NCBI GenBank assembly: GCA_014529385.2
Contig: CM043942.1
Location: 61,977,184 to 62,041,183 of the forward strand
Direction of reading: 5' to 3'
DNA: 64,000 nucleotides
Source of the DNA: Adiantum capillus-veneris
Taxonomy: Eukaryota > Streptophyta > Polypodiopsida > Polypodiales > Pteridaceae
Each line of letters opens with the position of its first letter. Position 1 is the first letter of the stretch. The position numbers and the translations under genes are program-made. The notes beneath the pieces were generated by a model that saw nothing but the letters and a program-made list of their open reading frames with translations, searched no databases and had not been told where the DNA came from. Positions 21,656-32,650 of the stretch are shown in pieces.

Positions 21656-23248
21656 TGTCATAATAATCAATATCGAATTCTCCTAAATGATGTTCTCATA
21701 TTAAACTGATCATTTAATGTGGGGAAGTGCCAGGGGAGAAAAAGCTAGAATATTGGTTAAGCTAGCAGACCGACCACTGTAGGGATCCAAAGGAGGGAAA
21801 ATAGGGATCCAAAAGGGGGGGTCATCTGAAAAAGAGCCATGTGCAACAATGGACTAAAAAGACCCTAAGGTTCAGCCCATTAAGACTTCCAAAATGCTAA
21901 GGTTCCAAAATTGAAAGGTTTGTCCAAAGGTCAACCATAGGGGAATTGGATGCTTTGTGTGTGTCCAAAAAGTCTTTGCACATCCCTATATAGGAGGGGG
22001 CGAGCCTTTCTTGTAGGGGATGAGAGAGAAAGCCACACACACACACACAAGCTCCCTTTCCACAAAGGGAATGAAGGACACATGTCAGCTCCCTAGCCCA
22101 GATGCCCAGATGTCCACAAGGTGTACCCAATTCCTATTGGATGGCCTTGGAGGTGGACCAATGAGAATTAGGCTAGAGTAAATCTAGTTTAATTAATTTA
22201 AAAACACTTAATAAAAGAACCAATGAGAATTAAGTCCTCTAGAAGACTATTGGACAGTCTCCCAAGGGGTCCAATGAGCATTTAGGAGCCTAATGGCTTG
22301 CCTGATTCCTATTTTCCAGGAGGCAAAGGGGTCCAATGAGAGTTTAGTTAAATTATTAAATTACCTAAAGCTCTCACAAAAGGGGAAAGGGGGACACATG
22401 TCAGAAGGCTATCACTTATGCTGCTTAATAGTCATTGGCTAGCCCTGGGGAGGTCTAATGGGGAGATAGCAAGAGAAAATAGCAAGAGGGCTCGCCCAAG
22501 AAAGAGAGGGGGCTGATTTTTGCAAGGCATTATCACACACACACTCACACAATCTCATGTGTGAAGAAAGAGAAGACTATCTCTTCCCAAGCTTTAATGG
22601 AGAGCTCATCACCTACTCCAAGCTTGTGAGATAGAAGCCTACATCGACACACTCTTGGCATGTGGATGCAAATCCAACCAAGAGCCAAGCTTCAATGCAT
22701 GCTCATCTCCTCTACCAAGATAATTACTAAGCTAAGCTATGCTAATATGAGTGATTATGTGAGGAGATGTACATCTTTCTCGTAAGATACTCCTTCTTCC
22801 TCTCAATCTACTCTCATACCCTGCTAGCTCTCACCATCTTCGAAGGTGTGTGAGGTCTTGGGTCTGAGACCGGGGATAATCGATGTTGTGTTTGCTAAGT
22901 GTTTTGCTTAGTGCATGAAGCTTTCATCTTCATTGCACTAGCTAGTCTTGAAGGAACACAAAGAATTGTATTGTACAATGTCTCTCTTGATGGGAGAAAC
23001 CATAATACAAAGCCTTTTGGAGGGGGGACCGGCTCCATGCAAATCCGGTCCTCAACTATTGTCAATAGCTTAATTTCTCTCTCTTTTGAAAGTATTGTTC
23101 ATGCTATCTAACTAGGTGTTATGCTTTTTGTTGCTCTCTCCACCCAAGAACTCTTGTAATTCTCATTAGGAATCTATTCTAATGAAATGCCCACTATGTT
23201 CATGCTAATTTCCGCTACACACAAGTTTTTAGGCCATTAAATGTTACA
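21656..23248 (+). repeat. 3' LTR of element C (1593 bp)
   Basis: Copy of 9305-10900, about 97% identical by eye, ending AATGTTACA and followed by the TSD AAAGG. Confidence 0.95.
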
Positions 23249-23253
23249 AAAGG

Positions 23254-23790
23254 TAAAAAATTAAACAAGTATGGGGTCGCTAATTTAACGGGAAGGGCAC
23301 TAAAGATCGACTATTAATACCATGGGCGAGCTTCTCAATTTTCTCTGGTCAATTAAGTTGTTTAATCGCGAGAGCCAAGTATTTCATGTCCGAGGGCTGA
23401 CTAGAGGCTACTGACTAGAGGCTATACCTAGAAGACCTTGTAGTTAAACTACGATAAAAGGAATTGCTCATGAAATCATCGTCTGACTTATTTTCTTTTC
23501 TTTGATCCCCCAAAGTATTTTCATAGTGATTTAATGTTGACGTGTGTGCTTATTTTGTATGCCTTGGGTTTTTTGCTTTTCAAGGAAAAGCGCCCACACT
23601 AGGAACCTCTAGGGCTCTAGTACCATAGGCGATACATGTGCGTGAAGTACCAAATCAAGCTGAGATTTCTCTTCCAGCTTAAGATCTTACATTGTGGCAC
23701 TTTTGATTTTTTTTTTTGTTCGTTTGTTTCCAGCATTTTAACTTTGTAACTTTGGGGGGTCATATAACACTGTTACCCTCCCCAGGCTCA
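23254..23790 (+). repeat. Repeat shared with 1-310, inside element B
   Basis: From about 23330 the order of short conserved blocks matches 1-310, ending in a G-rich run (CTTTGGGGGGTCAT) and TGTTACCCTC at about 23783. It might be the 3' end of another plus-strand LTR element or a segment of B itself. No reliable protein is read on either strand. Confidence 0.4.
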
Positions 23791-24305
23791 TCACATTAGT
23801 AAACTCCCTTTATAATACTTAAGCTAAAGGTCAATAGGGACCAAGCCCACTAAAAAGCCCTAGTACATTTCACACAATGCTACCTAAATCAGATTAAAGA
23901 ACCTAAGTAACCATTAATTATTAGGAAGGCATTCCCCATGGTATTAAGAGAAGATCTGTAACACCTAGCTTGGTCAAACTAGCTTAGTCAGACTGCTTGA
24001 TTTTTAAACCTAGACAAGTGATTATGACAAAAAATTACATTGAATTTAATGTTTGATACTAAGAAAATGTGTTGAATATTATGCTACCAATCAAAATTTT
24101 AGCAGACAAACATGGATACAAAAAAGATAAGGGGCAATCCTAATGGATAAGAAACACCTGTTTGTGTTGATGGTTGCGCTTGATTTGAAGTGTGAACGAG
24201 AGAAAGATTCCATGAAGGTCTAAATCCTAGCAACAGCAGCACGTTCCTGTACACACTAGGAAACACAAAGAATACCTTTAGGAGCACATCAGTGGGAAAA
24301 GAAAC
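23791..24305. other. AT-rich unassigned stretch in B
   Basis: No ORF with a recognised domain, no repeat partner seen in the window. Confidence 0.3.
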
Positions 24306-24376
24306 CAACTTTTATTGAACACAATTAAAAAAACATAAGGAACCCTAACATAATTATTTGCACTCCCCCTAGAGAG

Positions 24377-24835
24377 TCAAGGGAATAGGATATTGTAGAG
24401 ATTGGGGGGAAACCTGAAGGCTAAACCCCTATCCTCCTCGTCGAGAAAAACAAAGTCATCATCCATGAGACCATATGTGGCATCCATATAATCATGTAAA
24501 TCTTCTTCATCATCAGAAGCACCAATGTTTACTAAGAAGGTCACTAGACGCCTATAGTCATCTTGGTCAAAAGGATAGGCTTGTGTAATGGGAGATACAC
24601 TCTCTACTAAGTATGGATCGATCGTGGTCAAGAGACATATCAGCCATTCTAACTCCTCGAAATTCCTCTCACATGCTAGCGTACCTATCAAATCCCATTC
24701 ACAGGCAAGCACCGGAAAGACCATGTGAAACATTTGTGAAAAGTAACGAGGGTACCTCTGACCCAAGGTAGAAGTGGATGACTCTATCATACTAGCCACA
24801 TCTATACACGCAAATAGATGATGGTTAGAGTGCAA
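24377..24835 (-). CDS. Hypothetical 152-residue acidic protein
   Basis: A single open frame starting MHSNHHLFACIDVAS and ending LYNILFP. It is rich in Asp/Glu in its second half (GASDDEEDLHDYMD, DDDFVFLDEEDRG) and I recognise no family. It lies on the same strand as element B, downstream of B's Trp-x-Pro-Lys tail. A TATA box lies about 100 bp upstream and a poly(A) signal (minus strand CAATAAAAG, plus 24306-24321) about 60 bp after the stop, so the unit looks like a compact one-exon gene. It could be a captured host gene fragment or a chance ORF. G lacks it at the equivalent place. Confidence 0.35.
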   Translation of the reverse strand: MHSNHHLFACIDVASMIESSTSTLGQRYPRYFSQMFHMVFPVLACEWDLIGTLACERNFEELEWLICLLTTIDPYLVESVSPITQAYPFDQDDYRRLVTFLVNIGASDDEEDLHDYMDATYGLMDDDFVFLDEEDRGLAFRFPPNLYNILFP

Positions 24836-24937
24836 ATATTACAAGAGTCGTGTTCTTATGCATAATGTGTTTTGATGATTTTGTGTTATGGCTCTTGCTC
24901 TTTTACTTTTTTATCTTTGTTTTGTGAGTATAAGGCT

Positions 24938-24945
24938 TTATATAT
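24938..24945 (-). promoter_or_regulatory. TATA box upstream of the 24377-24835 ORF
   Basis: The minus strand reads GTATATATAAAGCC. The equivalent place in G (53076-53090) has TTTATATAGCC, so the TATA belongs to a U3-like segment shared by B and G. Confidence 0.5.
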
Positions 24946-25020
24946 ACATTCCCTAGGAGATTAAGAAGCCAGGGAGAAAGGTTGAGAGAGAAGCAAGTGA
25001 ATGATGGATGTCAGAAAATA

Positions 25021-25041
25021 CTCCCCCCTTCCTTGGGTAGA
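25021..25041 (-). promoter_or_regulatory. Second, internal polypurine tract in B
   Basis: The minus strand reads CCAAGGAAGGGGGGAGT, followed by TTTTCTGACATCC. G has the same at 53167-53187 followed by TGTTTGCTGACATTC. In both elements it lies after the Trp-x-Pro-Lys tail and well before the PPT that adjoins the LTR. Confidence 0.55.
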
Positions 25042-25690
25042 TCATACCTTTTGGAATGATGTCGTCACCTTTTGAAACCATTTGTTCCAAGTTGTTATGG
25101 GTGAAGGCTTTAACCAATAGTTTTCGACCGCCCTATGGGTAGTTGCAAGGGTGGTAAAGCACTTTCCCATGATTTTATTTGCAACATTGTTGTAGGTGGT
25201 GAACTTAACGGGAGGTGCAAACTCTTTTTTGCTTGTATGGATATGTACAATGGTAGGTGGAGGTTGTGTTGAAGCTTCTATTTCCGTATAGGAACAACAC
25301 AAAGAGCTAGAAGCTTCATTTCAGTTCGCTGTTCCTGAGATAGGTGGAACAAATCGTTCTTTCTTTGGTACCCAAACTAGCTCTGGAGCAAGTGTGTAGA
25401 ATTCCGTGATTTTTTCCTTTCTGCAATCTTCAATTTGTTTTGGAGCCACAGGATTGAGCTCACATGGGCTCGATGACAAGTAAGAGCACAATTTACCTTT
25501 TGGCACCCAGATTTGATAATTTCCTTTATAGCAGCCTTGGGGTTCCAATAGTTTTTTAGGAATCCAGTGCAACATTTCTTTACATTTCTTGGGGCGAATG
25601 AGACGTCTCTTACAAGGCTTCTGTTTTTTAGCACTAGCTATGGTCGCTAAAGAAGCTTTAGGGACCCACTTGTATGTTTTCTCTTTATAT
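25042..25690 (-). pseudogene. B Trp-x-Pro-Lys tail
   Basis: Continues from the protease in shifting frames. Repeated motifs are NYWNPKAAIKE, QIWVPKGKLCSY and LVWVPKKERFVPP, with a degraded first copy near 25680. Between them lie Lys/Ser/Pro-rich linkers. It matches G (53214-53840), E (48378-48720) and F (63596-64000) in motif and order. The function is unknown. The tail looks unstructured apart from the repeated Trp motifs. Confidence 0.65.
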
Positions 25691-26235
25691 TAGGATGAGC
25701 CTTGTCAGAAGATATATGCATTGCTTCTAGCATATTTAAGGGTACGAGTGGTGGCATTTCATCCCCCTCAGGAGTTACCCAGGTCGTCCCCCTATTTCCC
25801 CAAGTGTCTATGGTTGCTGCTAGGTGGGCCCAATCCACATTGTCCGACTCAGTCATCCCAGGTAGTACATCCATATAAGGAGAATCTTCCCCAACATCAG
25901 TGTCCGCTTTACACGTGTAAAAATACTCCAACGGGGCTGAGTGAATTGTGGTGTCAGATCTATGATCAATTGTAAACCTGTTTCCTAGGGTATGTGCTCG
26001 ACCAGTTACAAGATCCACTCGAATGACAGAATCTTGGAACTGCAAGTAGACATGGTTTTTACACCAGTCATGCACCATTTTTGCTTCCCTCATGAAAGGA
26101 CGTCCTAAGATCATCTCAAATGCCATAGTGTGCTTGGAGAAATCCATAACAATGAAGGTAACTCTTATTTTATGTCCAAAGACCTTGATCTTGAGATCTT
26201 CTAGCATCCCAATAGGTTTAACAATAAAGTGGTGA
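25647..26235 (-). pseudogene. B retropepsin-like domain, N-terminal half missing
   Basis: Begins abruptly with IVKPIGMLEDLKIKVFGHKI and continues FIVMDFSKHTM, MILGRPFMREAKMV, matching G's protease from its second half on. The catalytic Asp loop that lies upstream in G is absent, because gag's C-terminus and the protease start are deleted in B at about 26235. The enzyme cannot be active. After the domain comes an acidic region (DTDVGEDSPYMD) that is nearly identical in G. Confidence 0.75.
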
Positions 26236-27018
26236 CTCCTCTAATGACTCGGCCATTGTAGATATCCTCATGTCGTAATTCCCTAATGAATCTATCAAGC
26301 AATTGATTATTATTGAAGCACTCATTTGGATTACAATGAGAATTCAAATGCTTCAAGCAACTAATAAAGTCTCTCACCGACTCTCCTTCCTCTCGTTGGG
26401 CTTTTTGGAGCTGAGAGGCTACACCCCAAAGCACTCCCTCTCGTATGTATTCTTTCAAGAACAATCTCCTAAGAATAGGTTAAATCTTTTTTTCTTCTAC
26501 CCTTAGGGTTCTATACCAATCCCCTGCCTTTCCACTTAAGGTTAGGCTTAAATCATTACTCTTATGCAGGTCATTGTGTTCTCCTAGAGAATCACATATT
26601 TGTTCAAACACTTCAATATGATTTCCCACATCCCCGTCTCCACTAAATTTTTGTGTGAGCTTGGCTATTTGTACTGCCTTACTTCTAGGCTCTCTATCAG
26701 GCGTGTTACGCATATTCTCAGCAATAGATCGAACAATAGCTTGAGCAAATGTTGCCAAGTCACCTAAGTGAGTAGGCACCGTGGGTGAAGGCGCTCCAGA
26801 GAATACATGTAGTGTAGGTATTGGCATTGGGCTTGGCGCATAGAAAGCCCTTGGGTTCCACGTTTGGTACAGGGTTGTGCCATGTGGCGGCCCAAAGTTC
26901 GTATGTGTGGCCCTAGGCATAGCAGATGATGAATGTGAATTCTAATGCTAGCCGGTATAGTCCCATGGAAATAAGAACTTGGGTGCTGTGGTTGTGAAGC
27001 ATAGGTTGTTGAAACAAT
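26201..27018 (-). pseudogene. B gag, C-terminal part
   Basis: Two frames (26480-26920 and 26201-26464) carry a capsid domain: VQIAKLTQKFSGDGDVGNHIEVFEQICDSLGEHN, LTLSGKAGDWYRTL, then SQLQKAQREEGESVRDFISCLKHLNSHC. The nucleocapsid zinc knuckles seen in G are deleted. The upstream part of gag continues beyond L at 30681. Confidence 0.72.
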
Positions 27019-27023
27019 GGGAG

Positions 27024-27200
27024 TGTAAGGCCTAGGGAACTAAGACATGGGATCCTTCTCCCTACCGCCCTTTATATTGGCCTAGCTCGTAGCTCTTGCC
27101 CTAAGCAGATCCCCAGTCCACACTGGTCCAGTCCAGGCCCTTGGCCTAGGTCCCTGACCCCCTAGGTTGGGCCTTGCCTCGTAGGACCCTTGTCCTGACA
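27024..27200 (-). repeat. 3' LTR of element L
   Basis: The minus strand starts TGTCAGGACAAGGGTCC, contains a TATAAAG box and ends at the TSD. Its first 98 bp are almost identical to 30578-30675. Confidence 0.7.
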
Positions 27201-30200
27201 TTACTCCCCCCTTAAGGAAGAGTTTTCGTCCTCGAAAACACAAGTAGTAATATCTTCTTAAGGATACTGATGTTTTCTTTATTGACGTCCCATACGTGAG
27301 CCAATTGGCTGTATGATCGATAATTGGTGCAGTGAGGAGGTTCAATGAAACCAAGAGCAACATTGTGATTTTCAACATTGTTGTCCTTTTGCAACCACTT
27401 GGGTCTAAATGGTAACTCCATTTATAACTCACTTGAGTACCGTAAAGGAGTAACCACAACTAAGAGTTGTCCAAAAGCATAACCAGTTTTCAGATCTTCT
27501 GAAGGTACTGGAATAATGCAAGGAAACCTTGGCATAACTTTCCATGCAGTTGTGAGCCAGATTTCCTACTTGCGTGAGTATCTTGAAAAGTTCATAGATA
27601 GGGAGTGTCCTCTTGTTAGAATTCTGAATAGTTTGGGACACAAAGAACTACATGTTCATCCCTAATGAAGGTTACTTGCCAACATACTTTGTCAGCACAC
27701 CTGGTAAGTCCTTGACGTATGCAGGTGTTTAAAGTTGAAAACCGTACTTAAGAAAATTCTAGAATAGGGAGAAAATCATCTATTCAGAAATGCGTTGTGC
27801 TAACGTATGCTCTTAGCAGATCCTTTAGCGAAAGAAATATTTGTAAGTTGCCCATCCAACACGAGATGAATAGCAGTAGTAAGAGTGAGGTGTTGTTCCC
27901 CAACCACTTACAGACAGTCTTCCTTGACCATCGGTAAACTAGGACTCACTCATTGAGTATCCAACCATACATTTTATATGGAGTGAAGACAACCAACTAG
28001 GTTGAAAAGCGGGTGGACTGGAGTAAGCTCCTAGAGTTTAGACCATCCAACCATAGACACCCATTCTGAGCCAGCGCCTTGTATGGCAGGGTGTAAACTC
28101 ATAATAAATCTGTAGAAGAGATTGCACATGCAGTGCAAAAAGGTGCAGAGAGAATAAAAGTCCATGAATTGGCATGCTGCTCCAAATAAATCAGTGTTAA
28201 ACACTAGGGCCCATAACACCTAGTGTGCAATGCTGTCTGTTTTTTCAGCTAGGGGACATGCTCCTCTCTATTTTAATACAGGTAAGTGAACATTACGTTC
28301 AAATCTCCAGGTACGCATCTATTGATTTGGTTTTATTCCATTTTTAGTATGCTTTGCTTGGTTTTTCAAGATGTATAAGTACGCTTGAATGTTACAGAGC
28401 CATGCCAAGGGCATGTCGACACAAAGTATTTTGGGCCAAGTGTCCAATCTATCTTTCAGCCTTATGCTGTTACGAACCTACTTGTAGGGTTCAATTTGGC
28501 ACATGTTGTCACATGGGATACAACATTGTCTAGGAACTCAAGGAGTTAGGTTTAGCCAACTGTGGAGCAAGATAATGAGGGTCCCTCTCACTCTTGTTGC
28601 AGAATGTTTTGCAGTTCCTCCACAAAAAAGTACATCTTGTACTTGATGGATGTCGCTTTTTCGGCTATCCTTCTTTGAGACATATTCCACATGTGGTGAA
28701 TATGAGTCTTTGGGACTGACACTGGTGCCTAATTCTTAATGATGTGTTGCGATGAAGTCACTACGTGCTGGTCGCATCCGTTTATTAGATCATTTGGAGC
28801 ACACCGTATTAGGAACAATTTCAATGGCCATAAATTTTTGGGTACTCAGTACAGATTTGTTGCGATGTAACTGCTGTGAAACCACCTTAATGGGCAAGCA
28901 CACATGATCGGTTCTTTCTGTTATGATATCTGCAGCCACATCCATTGGCTATCAGCTTTCTCTCGTGGACCAGAGTGGGTTATCATCTACATTGGAGCGA
29001 GTTTTTCTTTCGACATCTCCAGCCACCTGGTTACAGCAAGATGACCAGGTTAGACCATATCCAGTTTTGTTGATTTTTCCATGTTTACACATTTCAGTTG
29101 GAAAATATTGTCGGTTGTGTAAAGCAAAGTGCTTTGACAATTTTACATAAAGCAAGGCTTCTCCCTGGTGCCAAGGTACTTGGAATCACGAGCAAGGGCA
29201 CACAAGCTTGAAAAAATTGGCAAATTAGGGCATCTCACCTCATAGAATCCCTACCCGTTCAGATTGTGCAAGGTACTAATGGTTTTGGCTCTAACGTTTG
29301 AGGCTATCACTCTCGCCAAGGGCATAAAAATATGTATGCAAGGCATGCTAACCAGGTGGCACGAATTCCATCACTTCAGAGATTATGCTTCCGCTATCAC
29401 ACCAGACAATTTGTCCCGGAAAAATTAAGTTCTGGATTGTTTAAATTTTTGGTTGCTGTCAATGCACAACACCACTAAAAAGAACCTAAATTTTCTACTA
29501 GATTCATTGGCAAGGTGCCCTATTCAAGTCATCCCCATACAGTCACGACCCATACACGGTAGATGACCAAGATGTGGCTTGTGTTACCTCTCGTGATGCG
29601 AGCGTCATACAGTCAGATTGTTGCATGCTTATAGGATAAGCTGCAAATCAGGCATAAGATGCCTAAGACCACACATTCTGGGCACACACTCTAGAAATTT
29701 AAGGAAAGTTCCTCAGCCCAGCATGCTCTTCTTCTCTTTCTTTTCTTATTTCTCTCAAGAATAATGAAAACTTTTTCAGAATCTTTTGATACATGTTTTG
29801 GCCGTAAGTCAGCCTGAGCCAAGGTGCTCTAACTCTCAACTAACACGTGGCTAAGATGCTATTCAAATTAGTCTTCATCAGTTCGTCCGTTGAACACTAG
29901 TTTGCATAATGGCTATGAGCCACACTGGCTAAGAGCCACAGTTAGGCCAAGGGTAAGACCTAACTATTGGCATTCTTCGGATAATTCTTTTCAAGATCAA
30001 CCAGATCTACCCAGGGAAGTACACATCGACATTACTGGACAAGCAAGAGTCTCGTCACTACGAATGTCTAGGGTGTCGTTTCTTCCACTACATGTTTTCA
30101 GTGCGACACTCAAGTTGAGTTTTTTATACTCTTCAACTCACAGCAACTGAGCTCCACAAGGAAGTATCGATGCAGCAATCAGTTGCGACAGCATGGCTGT

Positions 30201-30577
30201 CCATAAGAGCTCGGTAGTTCACTTGTGTGGATTTCCTCCTCTCTCTATAGCACTACGACGTGTCTATGGACATATTGTTTTGGGGTAAGACCCGGCGGGT
30301 GATTGCTATATCACCCCATAGGCATTAAGGATCACAGTTTGATCTGCATTGAGGATCAGAATTGATCTCTCCCAGTTATACTTTCAAGGAAAGAATCCGC
30401 AATCTACCAAACGCGATAGTGGACGAACACACTTTTCAAGTTGATTCCAATCATTCTGTACATGATTTACTATGTTGGTTACCGTTATCTGCTATTTGAG
30501 CAGTTTCTACAAAGAGTCTTACCAAGGGGTTTGACTACGTAGATTCTAATCCAAGGGCTTGAATTGCAAAGGCAACA

Positions 30578-30675
30578 CCCAGGATCCCCAGTCCACACTG
30601 ATCCAGTCCAGGCCCTTGGCCTAGGTCCCTGACCCCCTAGGTTGGGCCTTGCCCCGTAGGACCCTTGTCCTGACA
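30578..30675 (-). repeat. 5' LTR of element L, truncated
   Basis: Minus strand TGTCAGGACAAGG to GACTGGGGATC. The rest of the LTR (about 80 bp with the TATA box) is missing, so a deletion has removed the LTR's downstream part and probably the PBS. Confidence 0.65.
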
Positions 30676-30680
30676 GGGAG

Positions 30681-31770
30681 AGGTAGGAACTACATGAGTA
30701 CAAGGACCCATGGGTGTATACGATTGGTACACACTTGTAGGTACTATTGCAGGCATTGTGCTACCATGTAGCGGTGCTTTACTAACAAATGAGGTCCATG
30801 GCGTGTTTCTTGGCATGCCCATCATTGGAGTAGGCATGGTAGCCGTGGTATCATCAAGAGAAAGATGAGCTAGACTTGGAAAGACAAAGATATCACTTGT
30901 GGGATCAGATTGCACTGAGACCCATGGAAAAACAACATATGGAGGATCCATCGGACTTACCGAGGGAGTCTCCATTTGTGATAAGGTTGGTTGTTTAGCC
31001 TTTCCTATATCCAAGAATCTCATGAGACCCATTGAAGGCATGTTGATCCCCTTGTTCTGCCTCTCTAACTCAATGACACTATGGATGACCTCACAAACTC
31101 TTTGTTGTTGATCCTCCACACTAGTAGCACCCATTGTGGATTGTAGGACATCTAACCAACCCACATGATAGGTGTGACCTGTGTATAGGTCGGTTAAAGT
31201 TTTTGTTTGTAGTTCATACTCCTAGTTCTCATTTAAGAATGCTTCATCTAGGATTGAGGTGCTAGGGGTGTCCTTTGAGCTAGATGCAATGTTGCTTTCT
31301 AGGGGTTGGCCCTTAGCGGTTGCTAAGTCAGGAGCACTCGATTGCTCTCCTAGAAAGGATATTGACATAGGAGCTTTCGATTTTAACTCTCTTCGTTGCT
31401 CCGCCTTCTGTAAGCTCTCAATTTCCTTTTCCCACGCTGCAAGGATATACCGCTCAACCTCTTGCACTTCGGCAAGGCTTCTACCATTGGGTAATATGAC
31501 CTCGGAGGGGAATATCTCTAAAGAGTCAGGAGGTACAGTGAATGAAGTATTCACGTGCACATTCTCTAAGGGCATAGGATCTACGTTGGTCATGAATGGA
31601 GAATTTACTTCCCCACCCCCCTCATTTACATCATTAGCTCCATGTTCGGAGCGAGTGGCTCTACTAAAGGTTTCCTTCAAGCGGCTAAGCACGCTCGGCT
31701 CGGACCGCGGGTCCATGGCATGCATGCCTTGGCTTGAGCTATCGGGATTAGGCATTGGGAAACCCTCCAT
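30681..31770 (-). pseudogene. B gag, N-terminal part
   Basis: Starts at ATG 31770 (MEGFPMPNPDSSSQG). The first 180 residues are Ser/Glu-rich with a helical stretch EVERYILAAWEKEIESLQKAEQRREL. A TAG ends the frame at 31222 where Gln would fit. The second frame (30637-31164) carries EDQQQRVCEVIHSVIELERQNKG and a Pro/Met-rich linker. It joins 27018 when L is removed. No close family was recognised for the N-terminus. Its position and the capsid domain downstream make it gag. Confidence 0.65.
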
Positions 31771-32628
31771 GATGTTGTAGTCAGAGGAAGAGTCACTAGC
31801 CGCTATGTTTGGGTCTTGGTTTGTACAACCTTGGGTCCCCGTCGAGGGCGTGAAACTTAAGGTAGGTGGATATTGAGAACTCGCGTAAGTCGAAATTCTC
31901 TCTAGTTATTCGGTCTCTAGCACACGACCAGAGCGCAGATGCATGTGCCTTTGGCACCCTACAATCGTCGGCGAATAACCTCGAAGGTTAACCGCTTACT
32001 TATTTAGGCGTCCGTTTTCACTCGTTTTTTTATGTTTTTTAATGATCGGTTTTTGATTAAAGTGTGTGATAGATCAAAACAAGCGTATCACTCAGAGGGT
32101 CATGGTGTGCTTTACACCACAACGTTCGGTCACCTGAAGCTTCGTTGGTCCTCAAAAAAGTCGATTTTTAGCTACGTGTGAACTAAAATACGTAATTTTA
32201 AAGGGCGATTGAGGCCTGAGCCTGAGCGTGAGCTTGGGCTGCGGTCTGGGAGATATTCCCAATCCCGGTCCTACCTGAATTTTTATTTTTTATTTGAGAT
32301 AAGGTCGCGGCGACCTGCGCGCGAGCACACACTCTACCTACCTACTTACAACTAATACACCTACTGTTACACAGTAACACTTCATTAGCTCTAACAGATC
32401 TACTTCCTACTTACTATACTTTACATTACACAGAACTAACAACCTTAATACTAACACCTGATCATAGAGAAAACACAGTACCTTTCAAAACCTCATTAAC
32501 AAAGAAATACACAGTAGCAAAACAAAATCCTTCTTCTCAACACACACACCTTCCTTCCCTACCTTTCCTACCATTGAAATTGCACCACAAAGAAGCACAG
32601 AGTGCTGCTCAAGCTTAGTGTATGGCAT
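31771..32628 (-). other. Leader of element B
   Basis: About 860 bp between PBS and gag start with no credible ORF or repeat. Confidence 0.5.
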
Positions 32629-32646
32629 TTCCCGGCAGCGGCACCA
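32629..32646 (-). promoter_or_regulatory. Primer-binding site of element B, tRNA-Asp type
   Basis: Minus strand TGGTGCCGCTGCCGGGAA. The 3' end of plant tRNA-Asp(GTC) predicts TGGCGCCGTTGCCGGGGA, so two or three differences. This class of primer is typical of Athila/Tat-type Ty3 elements. Confidence 0.75.
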
Positions 32647-32650
32647 AAAA

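Larger units (their letters stand above)
9305..23248 (+). mobile_element. Element C, chromodomain Ty3/gypsy with 1.6-kb LTRs (hosts D)
   Basis: A full-length element. The 5' LTR is 9305-10900, the 3' LTR 21656-23248, and perfect TSDs AAAGG lie at 9300-9304 and 23249-23253. The internal order is PBS, leader, gag, protease, RT, RNase H, integrase, chromodomain tail, PPT. D is inserted between RNase H and integrase at 14721-19956. Without D the element is about 8.7 kb. The LTRs are about 97% alike by eye. The long LTRs and chromodomain fit the Del/Tekay-type chromoviruses. The copy is disabled by gag frameshifts, a changed protease site, a deletion in RT and several stops. Confidence 0.92.
27024..30675 (-). 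mobile_element. Element L, decayed short-LTR Ty3-type element in B gag
   Basis: TSD GGGAG at 27019-27023 and 30676-30680 encloses the element. The 3' LTR is 27024-27200 (TG...CA read on plus). The right LTR is only recognisable over 30578-30675. A PPT-like run follows the 3' LTR (minus strand CCTTAAGGGGGGAGTAA). The only coding trace is at the 3' end: minus-strand 27212-27421 with a tail ending in Glu-Asp-Glu-Asn and Gly-rich residues, like A's pol end. The remaining 3 kb shows no convincing gag, RT or integrase. The LTR shares the block GTAGGACCC.TGTC/TCTT.ACA with element A, so L is a relative of A. Removing L rejoins B's gag. Confidence 0.7.

Noticed and set aside
27201-30577. Gene content inside element L.
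   Set aside because: Apart from a pol C-terminal trace at 27212-27421 the frames are short and show no consistent Ty3 motifs; scattered ORFs such as 28923-29150 and 29890-30150 look random.
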